64,000 nt of DNA from Trema orientale (lineage: Eukaryota > Streptophyta > Magnoliopsida > Rosales > Cannabaceae): positions 25,219-89,218 of the forward strand of contig JXTC01000322.1 in assembly GCA_002914845.1 (NCBI GenBank). Direction: 5' to 3'. Position numbers and translations under genes: made by a program. Positions 47,860 through 58,770 of the stretch are shown piece by piece (within the stretch, counting starts at the first letter, position 1; each line of letters opens with the position of its first letter). The notes beneath the pieces are model-generated. The model ran no database searches. It was not told the origin of the DNA and worked only from the letters and a program-made list of their open reading frames with translations.

Positions 47860-49371
47860 CTCCTGGCAGCCGTGAGCTTCAGGGCTCACCGAAACACTAA
47901 TGGACTCATCCTTTCCATTCCCATTAATACCAGTCTTGCATTTTTTCTCACACTCAGAGATTTCTTTAGCATTAATGAAAAGTTTCCTCTTCGACCTAGC
48001 TGCTTTACTACTAGTAGATCTCCCTTTCCAGCCATCACTATCAATTTTTATAGGAGAGTTATATTTCTTGATCGGCGATCTCCGCAAAAAACATCCATTC
48101 TAGGACTAAGAGTGAGAATAGCTTTTTTGGGGCTCGAACTCTTCTTCACTTTTTTATTCATCTTTGGACTATAACCTTTCACTTTCCGTTGCTTAGTTCG
48201 ACCTCCCTTTAATATCACATCGTATGACTTTTCCATGGCCTAAAAATGAACGCCTTTAGTAGTATCCTTTATTGGAATATCCACTAATGTATCTTGGCCT
48301 CTAGTATGCAAATTCCCCATATTAGCCTTTGAACTATCCTCTTTAGCATCGGTTTTTGACCCATTCCCATCACTTGTCCCCTCTACACCGCCTAACAGAA
48401 ATGGCATCTCCTCTCCCGTACCAAGAACAACTTCTTTCCCTTTGTGCACAACGTTGTCCCTCAATGTTCTCTCTTCTTCCTATTCTTTGAGTTCACCTGG
48501 GTGAGGACGACAAGAATCTACTTCATCGCCACCATCACCAGAATCCCAAGTAGGTGATTTTGATCTACCCGACAAATTCCGCTCCATAGATTCTTTAATC
48601 TCCTTCCTGTGACTCATATTTCGAGATCGTCGGGGTGGTGACGGAGCCCGAAGCCAGACCCTATGTCAACTTTTCTTCTCAACCATAGTAATGGATTAAC
48701 CTCATCATCTTGTAGTGGATATTCTAGAACTTTATGGCCAATCATTCCACAATCGTAACAAAATTCTAGTAATCGCTCATAGTGCAATATCAGGGAACTC
48801 TCATGCCTCCCTTCCCAATACTAACCCGCAATCCCCATCGTAAAGATTTTGTCACGTCAATGCGAGCCCTAACTTTCATGGTAGCACCTTTAACGCTCAC
48901 TTCCTCCACCGTTCCAAGGAGAGCACCCCATTCTCTCACACATAGTTCATTCAAATAAGAGACTGGGACATTATGAATAATGATCCAAAAAGAAACGCAA
49001 GAGAAATCTAGATGATTGATCTCTCCAATCCTTATAGGTTTTGCCAAATATATAAGTTGTTTTTCAAAAGACCAAGGACCCCCAGAAAAAACTCTTTGCC
49101 AATTTGCTCTTGAACCAAAGTGAAACAAAAAAAGATTATTTAGGCCAAGTTGTTCAACCCTAACCTTAAAGGTGATACACCAGATTGCCCTCATATTATT
49201 CTCAAGAACTTCTTTATATGCCGAACGACTACTCAATACCTTCCAGACCAAACTGAAATCCATCCGATTCTTCCCCTCCATGAAGCTCTCCTTACTCAAA
49301 GGAATAACACGTCCATCTTCATCGTCCAGTTCTAAGTGTTCACACAATCGTAATACATGATCCAATTCCAT
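47860..49371 (-). pseudogene. LINE ORF1 (DUF4283 / zinc-knuckle type)
   Basis: The ATG at 49371 opens MELDHVLRLCEHLELDDEDG, followed by the nucleic-acid-binding DUF4283 pattern: WCITFKVRVEQLGLNNLFLF, FGSRANWQRVFSGGPWSFEK, DFSCVSFWIIIHNVPVSYLN and MKVRARIDVTKSLRWGLRVS. A frameshift follows near 48790, after which FCYDCGMIGHKVLEYP is the remnant CCHC-like knuckle. The tail is Ser/Lys-rich (MDVFCGDRRSRN). The 193-codon part 48790-49371 is clean; the rest has stops. In live elements ORF1 protein binds the RNA. Confidence 0.87.
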
Positions 49372-49542
49372 ATTGTACAGAAACTATTCGGTGAAACCAA
49401 TTGAAAAACAGAAAGCAGAAAGAAAAACTGGTACGTCTCTGATCAAGACGACTTAGAATCATGTTAAAAACGTGAGACTAGGGTTTCCCACCTTCCGTTG
49501 ACCCATAAAGAGAAAACGTAAGAGAGAGACTAGGGTTTCCCC
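49372..49542 (-). other. LINE 5' untranslated region
   Basis: About 170 bp between the 5' end (minus-strand GGGGGAAACCCTAGTCTC..) and ORF1. CTAGGGTTTCCC occurs twice at about 49470-49482 and 49530-49541. It is bordered by the target-site duplication. Confidence 0.75.
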
Positions 49543-49557
49543 CAATAGTGTAGATTG
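49543..49557 (-). repeat. LINE target-site duplication, copy next to the 5' end
   Basis: CAATAGTGTAGATTG is the exact reverse complement of 44674-44688. On the minus strand it immediately precedes the LINE 5' end. Confidence 0.85.
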
Positions 49558-50940
49558 TTAATAAGTGTGATTTTGAGCTATGTTTTGATCAATTTTTCTA
49601 CAATACTTTGATAGTTTTCTTGTCACTTGTTGGTTTTTATTCTTGTTTTTATTTTGTAAGTGTCTCGAAAGAGTTAAAGAAAAATGAGCTAAAACGTGAT
49701 TAAAACACAAAATTAAGCCAGCGTCATGACACTGGAAGACTAGCACCAACTCTTGGATAGGATTTGGCAGATCGCTAGCACCGCAGCGTAAGAAAATTGA
49801 GAAACTGACTCTCTTCATGAATTTCAGCAAATTTTAACTCTCCAACTTCGGAGAACTAGTCAAGAACACTCCTAAGCTCTCTTGCACTACGGCAAGAACT
49901 CTCTAAGCTAGAAATTCATATAGAGAGAAGATTAAAAGCACTTAGACACCAGAGAAGGATCATTGTTATTAAAGTTTGCATGGAGTTGCCGATTATTCTG
50001 CGTAGAATATCATTGTTACAACCATCCATTTGTTATTTTCCTCTTCCTTTTTCTTATTTTCTGCTTTGGTTTTGTAAGCATGATTATGAATATGATGAAT
50101 ACTTTTAATAACATGCTTGGCTAAGTTTTTATTTTTGTTAAGGGCTAATTAAAGCCCTAGACATGATCTTAATTTAGTTGATTTTCAGATTTCTATATAT
50201 TATTCAGTCATTCTAAATTGTTTATATTCTTCTACATATGCTAAACAATTCTTCTACATATGCATGCTTATGATGTCTATCTTAAACTGTTTGGATGGCG
50301 AATTGAATAAATTTATATAGATATTTATTGCTAAATTAGAAACCTACATACGTAATTATCTAGTTATCTAATTTTGAGTAGCATACTGTGGTTTATTGAA
50401 TTATACAAATTGTTCGATTGACTATAATGAAGAATATACCCTAAGTTAAAAATAGTTCAAGCTTGTGTGTTTATTACTTAGGATTGACCGAATTTTCTAT
50501 ATTTAATGTATTAGTTAGATTAATTAAGAGAGTTTATTTGAGATTATCTAATTAGTAGAATCTACATGAAGAACTTGTTTTATCCAGTGAATCTTAAGAA
50601 AAATTTAGAGATAACAGAGCCAACTGTAGTCTCTAGTTAGTAATATAGAGGAACGATTGATTATAGAATCTGTTAACTGAATTAGTGGATTTGTCTATGG
50701 TGGATATAAAGCCTTTAACCAAAGTTTTTCTTTGATTGATTTTCTTTTTTATTTAATTTTGTTATATTTATTTGCTTTGTTTAAAAAGTACTCCCCAATT
50801 CGCTAGACTAATTAGAAATTATTAGTATCATGAATAACTTGTTCTTTATGGATTTGACCTTTCTTATCGCTATACTGATTAATTATAGAAGATATTTTAT
50901 TAATTTGGCCGCGTAAACAACCACTGTCAACTGTATATCT
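49558..50940 (+). repeat. Possible diverged copy of the recurrent non-coding module
   Basis: No coding. Ordered features (GTTGGTTTTTATTCTTG, GAGAGAAGATTAAA.., CATGATTATGAATATGATGA, ACTCCCCAATTCGCTAGAC, GGATTTGACCTTTCTTATCG) resemble the layout of the 24405-25560 and 38676-39720 copies, with lower similarity. Low-confidence assignment. Confidence 0.35.
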
Positions 50941-52890
50941 TCTTTTTCATGAACATCTCTTTGCATTGTGGTGCACAACGACCAGCGACCTTACAACAGC
51001 CACGAATCAAGAGAGCTTCTTTAGCAAAATTGATCGCAACAAATTTCAACCTCTGAATTCTTCAATGGTCGTTCGCTTTAATTTGCCTTAGGAGGGGCTC
51101 CTTCATTATAACTCAACCTGTGCATTCTTCAATGGAATAAATTGCTTTTGAAAAAATAAGAACTAAAACTCAATAATCTAATTTAAAGAAATTGGCAAAA
51201 TAGACCTCTTTTGAAAATGATTTTTAGAGAAAGACTAGGATTTTAAAAATCTTTACAAAATAATTTTTTTTTTCTTTTATTTGTGTTGAGTTATAATTTT
51301 AAAGGACTATTTTGCAAAGAGAATTTTAAAATATAGACATTTCTCTTTTGCAAAGGGACCTTAAAAAATAGAGACTAATAAAATAACCAAAGTGAATTAT
51401 CTAAGATAGTGTTTTGTTGAAAAATGAAATAGGAATGAGAATGTTGATATATAATTCTAAGAAATTAGAGTTATTTTATGCTTAAATACTTTTATTTTTA
51501 CTATATTCTTGTTAAAATAAATTAATTTTAGTTTATTTACGATATTTTGCTTCTATTATGTGTTATTTTATCTTACTTTATTTTATTTTTATTTGTTTTT
51601 ATTCCATTTTATTTTATTTTTAGTTAGTTTAGCTAATTTCATTTTAGGTTATTTTATTTTATTTTATTTTGTAGAGTAAAATTTCATTTTAGCTAATTTC
51701 ATTCTTTTTCTCCAGTACTTCCTGACTTATTACTGGCTAGTTATGGAATAATTTAAAGTTCTTGATCATATTAGTAAAACATATTAATCTATAATTTTGC
51801 CACATCAGTATTTTAGCGAATGGAAATTATAATTATTCCTTTGAAAAGGGAAAGAAAAAAGAAAAAGAATTTACTTATTTCGTCACAATATTCCAGGCGA
51901 ATATATGCGCGTACATCTAATAATTGCTAAATAATTGGACTAGGGCACTGCCATGATTCAAACTGCCTTAAAAAAAAAAGTTATATTGGTAACTAATGAT
52001 AGTGGTAAAACCAAGTACCTTTCCAAAAAAAAAAAAAAAAAAAAACCGTACAATAATAATAGCTGAGTACAAGTGTGTATATATATATATATATATAATC
52101 GGCAATGGTTTTTATCACCTTCAAAGTGAGAAAGATGGTCCCAAAACCCAATTACATGTATAAAATTGAGTACAGACACATATTTAAGACCAAATCTAAA
52201 ACGCTTAAAAAATTAAAGCTATAAAACAATTTTCAATTCATAAAGTAATAAACGCATATTAGGTAGGTACTGTACAATACTCTCCAGCACAGGCAAACGT
52301 TCTGTCATTTTTGGGTCTAGGTACGTTTGCCTGTCAATTAAATGTAAACACTGGCATTTCAGACATACAGCTATATGCTTCTTCATATGTACAGTATATA
52401 TGTTTGTTTTTAAAGAAGTATTATATATATTATTTACATGCATATTACATAATGCTATTAATTGGATTCATGCATATATATAAAATAAGAAAAAGCATCA
52501 TATAATGACATTGTATTTTAAATTTCTTTTTATGAAACTCATGTATTTTAAGAAATATGTGAACACCCCGTTCAATTTGATTTCTTATTACAAAAAGTCT
52601 TATAATTTGATTATTTTTTAAATATGACCTTAGATAATCTAAATTAGGAAAATTAATAAGAAATGGTAATATTACCCTTAACGGATGATAGACTTAAGTT
52701 TATATTACATTTCTACGTTGTATATAGATAGATAGATATATAATTATTCAGAAACTATTTTATCACTCATGAGATCATTTGAAAAATCAAAATTTTCTTT
52801 CGAAATTAGTACATATAATTTTTAAATTTATTGTAAATCTATCATTTACTACGGGTAATTTTGTTTTTTTTAATTTCTCCAATTTTGATG
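50941..52890. other. No gene; AT-rich, poly(A) and (TA)n tracts
   Basis: An A20 run lies near 52026-52045 and a (TA)n run near 52079-52096. A weak foldback with TTTGCAAA..GGGACC elements at about 51190-51370 may be another decayed MITE. A 12-bp inverted pair (ACGTTTGCCTGT / ACAGGCAAACGT) surrounds 52290-52335. No supported frame. Confidence 0.4.
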
Positions 52891-52895
52891 ATATG

Positions 52896-53115
52896 AGGAT
52901 AGAGGTGTCAATTTGGACCCGAGCCCATGGGTTGGCTCGGGCCCATCCTAATGTGAAATCAGTCCAGGCCAGCCTAACTTGATATTAGGCTTATCCTGTA
53001 CTGGCCTATTAATTTTCACAGGCCAAGCTAGGCTTAGGTAGTAAGGCCCGCGGGCCAGCTCCTCCTGGCTGGCCATGGGCCAGGACAAGCCCGCGGCCCA
53101 CAGTATGCCTAATTA
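52896..53115 (+). mobile_element. GC-rich hAT-type end or MITE fragment
   Basis: The sequence starts TAGAGGTGTCAATTTGGACC and is followed by a GGCCCGAGCC..GGGCCC-rich stretch with many inverted GGCC/GGGCC words. AGGGGTGTCAA-like ends with GGCC-rich subterminal parts are known from plant hAT elements. I found no opposite TTGACACCTCTA end, so it is a fragment or a misassignment. Confidence 0.45.
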
Positions 53116-53369
53116 GGCCCAAAACAAATATGTCACTAATATATTATGTATATGTTAAAAGTAATGATATCCAAATAATATTTTTCACTTATAGATTGAT
53201 CATCTAATCAGATTATAGCTCCTCGAGTACTATCTTACTTTGAGGTTTGAAATCTCAATTTGTGAATCCTAATACTTGGGATAGATTGATTCATTTATTT
53301 GAATCGTGAAATAAAAGCTTAGTTGTTATTGAGTTCGATAGACTATTGTTATGTAAAAATATAAACATA

Positions 53370-54440
53370 AGTGTACATATCGCAAACAAGTAATAAAGTA
53401 GTGAATATGAGTATCATTCCCACGAGGACTGTATTTACAAAGTACCAAAATTATTCTAACTCTAACTTTATTTAAAAATAAATTAAAAAGAAAATTTATG
53501 CAAAAAAATAACTAAAATAAAATAAATCAAAGCAAAATAAAATAAATGGAACTTCAAGAAAATAAAGATCTAAGGTTTTTTTGTTTTCACCAAGACTAAT
53601 CTTGTCTAAATCTCCTAGTTAATTAAATTAAATTCTATTCCATATGCTGACAGTAAATTTCTCTAATATAATTATTAATCTTTCTCATGCATTAGCAATT
53701 TAATTCAACTAGCAAAGTTATGCATCTCTGTCAAAATTCTAAACTAGTCAAATCTGATTAAGAATGGGAAATTCATAAGTACTGCACAAATCACATAAAT
53801 ATCTCTATTTTATGTCAATTTATGATATTCTAATTAGGCCAAATTCAATTATCACTTCTCAGTCTCAAATTAAATTTAAAATCATGTAATTGTTGATCAA
53901 GCAATCACAAGCATTAAGAACAAATTGAAATTCTCAACATATATTGCAATAAAGCTCTAATTTAATTAAACTAAAAAAATTTAAATATTCATAATCAGGC
54001 TACGTTATAGCCCTAGAAAAGAAAACTAGATCATAACTAAACTAAAATAAATATTGAAAATAAAAATAGAGAGTATTAAAAATAAAGAAAATAGAGAAAA
54101 AGAATACTGAATTTGATTACAAGTGCTCCCATCTCCGACTCGTACTATCCCTCTCCGACTCGTATTATTCCTTTCCTCCTTTTGAGTTCTCTCTCTGGAC
54201 TGCTATTTCTCTCTCTAGAATGGCGTGTTATTTCTCTCCTACTGTCTATTTATAAGTACTGAAAGAGTGTTTTCCAATTGTATATGTTTTTCTATTCCTA
54301 ATCTGATTGGTTGGAATGATATATCACTATCAGACATTTTCTCTTTTTAATTTTTTTCTCTCACGTTTTTTTATTCAAAATCTGATGCAAAGGTAAGAAT
54401 CCCATGCAGCATAATCCATGAGCTCGACACGAATATTGTT
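53370..54440 (-). repeat. Recurrent non-coding module, minus orientation
   Basis: It shows CGCAAACAAGTAATAAAGTA, CATTCCCACGAGGACTGTAT, then CACAAATCACATAAATATCT and CTATTTTATGTCAATTTATG. These parallel 19245-19740 (ACAAGTAATATAG, GTCGAACCCATATGGATTG, CACAAGTCACATAGGTATAT, CTATTCTATGTAAATTTACC) in the same order. No coding seen. Confidence 0.65.
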
Positions 54441-54756
54441 GCTGATTGGTGCTTGAAAAGTTTTGATCTCTCAAAATAATGTGAATTACAAGGGTAAAGG
54501 GTGATTTTGCAAATTCCGCGTAGTATATAGATCTCTCAAAATAATATAACCACTATCCCAAGTCCCAACTTGCACCATGACTTCTCGCATGGGACGAGCG
54601 ATGGATCAGTATTTTTTTTTTCATTTTCTTTTATTTTTTTAATATGATTATGAGTGACTTGAATCTAGGCTGCTAGTAGGGTATGCGAAAAAAAGACTGC
54701 CGGTACACTACATCTTTGTTTTCATGGCCCATTACTTGCTAAATGAGTAATTACGT

Positions 54757-55047
54757 GGGGCTTATAGAAATATGACCAAATTTTGGGTCCAATTTCAGTA
54801 AATGTCCCTTTGTCAAATGTTATAGCAAAATGTCCGGTATATATGCTTATATACCAAGTGTAAAATTTTATATACTAAGTATAAAAAATGATATACTAAA
54901 TGCATTTCAGTACAGTAACTAAAATTAGTACATATGTGTATATACCAAGTGTAAAAATATATATACCTGGACATTTAGCTATAAAATTTTAAAAGTGGAC
55001 ATCTACTTAATCAAATTTAAAATCTTGGTCACTCACTTAAATTTCTC
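54757..55047 (+). mobile_element. MITE with exact 9-bp target duplication (family M3)
   Basis: TAATTACGT flanks the element on both sides (54748-54756; 55048-55056). The ends pair: left TATAGAAATATGACCAAA.. with minus-strand right GAGAAATTTAAGTGAGTGAC..; further in, TTATAGCAAAATGTCCGGTA pairs with TTATAGCTAAATGTCCAGGT. Internal repeats of ATATACCAAGTGTAAAA fill the centre. Duplication length and GAGAAATTT-type ends fit Mutator-like MITEs. No coding. Confidence 0.87.
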
Positions 55048-55570
55048 TAATTACGTTCCCTCTGTCTTCAGCCCACTTAAAGATATTTATGAAGTTAGGG
55101 CGTGTATGCATGTGACACCGCCAGCATGAAAATTAGAGAAAGTTCGCTCAACAACCATAGCAATAATATGGATCATAAAACATGGACGGTGCACTACTGC
55201 CTAATGATCATTTTACGTAAATATTTGCATATAACATTTATGTACTTTTTGTAACACTTTCAATACAATTATCCCGAATATTTAAAATGCCGCATAATTA
55301 AAATCCAACCCATCAACAATTTTATTTTATTTTTGATATTCTCATCAAAAATTATTTTGAGCCAAAAGAAAATAAAAAATTATCACTCAGACAAACTTTG
55401 TTACATCCACTTAAGTTGTATTTACGTTTTAAAATGAAGATAATAAACATAAAATTGGAGAATTTAGACATTTTTTAAGAAGGGTAAAAATTAGACCATT
55501 TCAAAAATAATTTTTAGTAAAAGGTTCTTCTATAAACATTATAGTATAGCTGATTATACTTATGAATAAC

Positions 55571-55655
55571 TGTAAAATATTGTATTTAATAGTGGTATAA
55601 TGGGTATTGTGCAAACCAATGAGAAATTTATAATTAAGAATTTCCGGTCATGACA
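55571..55655 (+). repeat. Left short LTR of the compact element
   Basis: Begins TG and ends TGACA. Aligns with 56928-57007, with a few substitutions and a 5-bp length difference near the start. Confidence 0.88.
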
Positions 55656-55659
55656 GAAA

Positions 55660-55671
55660 TGATATCAGAGC
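55660..55671 (+). promoter_or_regulatory. Primer-binding site of the compact element
   Basis: TGATATCAGAGC, 4 bp after the left LTR, is one base from TGGTATCAGAGC (initiator tRNA-Met). Confidence 0.85.
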
Positions 55672-56913
55672 TACAGGCTTCATATCTGTGTGTGGGATTT
55701 AGTCTATGATATTTTGATATTTAAAAAAGATTTTAGAAAGTGTTTGACAAATACCTCATATATTATTTAAGAATTGACTAAATATGTTGAATTTACTCTG
55801 ATTCATCCTGAATCCTTCGTTAGTCTCCCTAAAGTAAAACTCTAGTATCCTTGAGATGGTTATAAGCCAGAAGCTCTAGTCTCAAAAGTGTTGAGATTAA
55901 CACGAGAATAGTGGATTCTACTCCTATCAAAGTTCTCTAATTCAAATGGACATTCCTACTAGTACTCCTATATCTATTCGGGTGATGAGTTATGTGTAAA
56001 CCCTATAGATTCTATGATAGCTATTTCATGCTAGGTATTTTAAATACCTAGGTTTGGTCTGATGTTTCATAAATTTTTGGGATGTGATTTAATCTTCTCA
56101 ATTTTCGTATGCTTTTAATTACTCAGTTCGAGTAATTAGTGGTTAATGCCATATGATATTATCATACATAAAAGACTTTGGACGTCTTTAGGCTATATAT
56201 AATATATGGATACTAACATTTTATATTCTTGGATTATTCCTTTTGCCTTTGTTATGGAGACATCGATTTTTGGTGATCCTAGTCTTGTTCTTGACTAGAA
56301 ATATTTTGTATACTTAGTTGTTTCTCACTCGTTATGAGGAACGGTAAATGACTTATGTCATTGTACGCTTGTAGTAATTTCTAACCTTTGAATTTTTCTA
56401 TCTTGTGTAGTATAACACAAGGGTATTGTTTTTCATTTGGGATCCTGTTAGAGTTTTTGAACTCAGTGATTGTTTAGGACCAGGTTTTTGTTATAGACAA
56501 AAAAATTGTCCTGGTATGATATTGATCTGGTATGATCAAGGAACGGTATCGTATATATTCGACATTTGGTCTTTACTCTAGTTTGGTGCTTAACAATCAA
56601 TACTCAGGTTATAGAAGTCTTGTATTATTAACTCTCGGTCTTAATTATCGTTATCACTCCTATTTTATGTACCAACTTAAGGACATCATTCTTATGTGTT
56701 GATGTTCTTGTATCTATTGATGGGTCATCTTAATAACTTTGTAACTTATTTAACTCATGCCTTGTGTGACAACGGTATGTTGACGAGATTCTATCAGACT
56801 TTTTCTCTTTTTACTTTTCTTTTTTGATTGTTCATTATCCTTCTGATCGTTATTCTTTAATATTCCTGTCGTATCCATTGTGATATATTCGAATTTTGGG
56901 ACGAAATTCTTTT

Positions 56914-56927
56914 AAGGAGGAGGAGAA
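56914..56927 (+). promoter_or_regulatory. Polypurine tract of the compact element
   Basis: AAGGAGGAGGAGAA lies directly before the TG of the right LTR. It would prime plus-strand DNA synthesis. Confidence 0.85.
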
Positions 56928-57007
56928 TGTAAAGTATTTAATAGGGGTAAAATAGGTATTATGCAAACTAATGGCAAACTTGTAATTAAGAATTTTCGGT
57001 CGTGATA
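56928..57007 (+). repeat. Right short LTR of the compact element
   Basis: Begins TGTAAAGTATTTAATAGG and ends CGTGATA (CA changed to TA). Followed by ATAAC. Confidence 0.88.
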
Positions 57008-57012
57008 ATAAC

Positions 57013-58440
57013 GTTTCTTAATATTTCCGTAATTGATTTGTTCTTTTTTTTCTTAAAAAAAAAAAATTTCTGTCATTTTACTTCAGTAAATCCGTAAATG
57101 GTAGTACAAGAATTATTTGCATTTTCCAATCAAACTGTAACAAAGACTTCCAATTAACTTGAGCTATAACTTGCTTCGTTGTCAATACGCTTCTCAAGAT
57201 TTTGTATGAAAATACACTTACGTGTACCAGGGCCTGAAATGCTAACACTACTAAAATTTTTAGCCTATTTATTTAGTTATTTACTTTAAGATGATAGCTT
57301 TGCAGTACATACAACATTATTGAAGGTGAAGTTCGAGACTTTCTATTAATTTACAACTATAATCATATTATTTGAATTTAATTGATGCGATATATCTAGT
57401 GAGTCTCATCAAGACTTTTTTTTTTCCTCTCCATAAATAGATAATTTTGACGACATTGAAAATGACTTACAATATCAAGCCAATACTAATCCTTTTATTT
57501 TTCAGGAAAAACAAAAAATTACTCAACCGTTTCATTCGACTAAGCAGTATGATAAAATTCTTCTTTTTTTTTTTCGCTTTTGTCTCTTTCCTTTTTTTAA
57601 ATTTTTAACTTTTTTAAAGTAATTTTAATTTAAAACTAGTACAGCAAGTTCCATTTTTAACAAAAAAAATTAACGCCTTGTAATCATATTTTCACTGTGC
57701 AAAAGCCAAAGTCCTAATTCCTAAGACCACGTACACTTCTTACTATAATAGGAAAGCATATATACTGAGTTTCTCTTAGCAAAATAATTAATGAAAAAAA
57801 AAAGCTATTGTTTTCTTAAACATTAAAGTTTTTAATATTTTGATTAATTCTTTTTTATTTTAACTTTAAAATAATTTTCTAATAAAAAAACCTATAAAAC
57901 GTTTTAAATTTGTTTCCAGATTAGAACGAGTTTCTTTTCTTTTTTAATATCTAACCCAGTAGATAACAAAGAAGTTACCTATCAGTAAAATAAATAGCGT
58001 CTACAATTACTTAGCATTAAATACAATAATTTCTTTGGTACAATTGCCCAACATATGCCCTTCTTTAAGTGTATGAATGTAAACGGGACAGAGATTTAAC
58101 GTGGTGTATATATTGGTCTTTTGCTCATATATATGATACATGCTTATTAATATTGTAAGTCTTACAACATGCACAATTTATTAAGGACTAATAATACAAT
58201 TTTATTATATCTTGTTTAGAAATGGAAAAAAAAAAAAAATTGTGTAGATTTTCTAGACTAACAATAAAATGTCTACCTTATATTTCAAAAACTCGATGAG
58301 CTTATATGAATCTTTTGAAAGTAGTGGCAGTACAAGAAATAAATTAGTTGCTGATTCACTGGAAGGACACAAGAAGGAACAAAAGAATGGACATTATAAT
58401 TAAATAAGGAGACATAAAGCTTCGTTTGACAGCAGGACAA
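57013..58440. other. Intergenic, no gene recognised
   Basis: AT-rich with homopolymer tracts. No coding frame with support on either strand and no clear repeat ends. It includes the downstream region of the GIR-like gene. Confidence 0.5.
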
Positions 58441-58770
58441 AAAATTAAAAAAGTAACAACTTTACATAATAAGCTCAAGATAAACAACATGCATGACGGT
58501 GACAAGTCCTATGTACGCAACTAACTTCTGCAAAAACCATCAAAGACTTAAAAAGGTGTCAACCCTCGCCTCCGGTACGGAAGCCTACTAGGATAGTTGC
58601 ACTAACGGAACTCAGAAAAAGTTCGGAACTATAATTGATTAACAGGCTAGCCCCTTCGCTTTACACATCGTAATAAATTTAATCAAAGTAAGATTAATTG
58701 TTGCGAAGTAAATCTTACGAAATAATCATACAAACAATTTATTACGAGGGACCAAACGGAAATACTATAA

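Larger units (their letters stand above)
55571..57007 (+). mobile_element. Compact non-coding LTR retrotransposon (TRIM/LARD-like), complete with target duplication
   Basis: Short direct repeats of 85 bp (55571-55655) and 80 bp (56928-57007) share the TGTAAA.TATTTAATAG start, the ..GGTATTRTGCAAAC centre and the TAATTAAGAATTT.CGGTC end. A tRNA-Met-type primer site follows the left repeat, and a polypurine tract precedes the right one. ATAAC flanks both ends (55566-55570; 57008-57012), a perfect 5-bp duplication. The 1.27-kb interior has no recognisable gag or pol. The run-up GAATTTTGGGACGAAATTCT to the polypurine tract is of the gypsy chromovirus kind, so it probably moves using gypsy enzymes (inference). 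Confidence 0.9.

Noticed and set aside
41917-49542. Twin priming as the cause of the inverted LINE structure
   Set aside because: Twin priming keeps target duplications direct and the two halves adjacent; here the duplications are inverted and 1.9 kb of other DNA intervenes.
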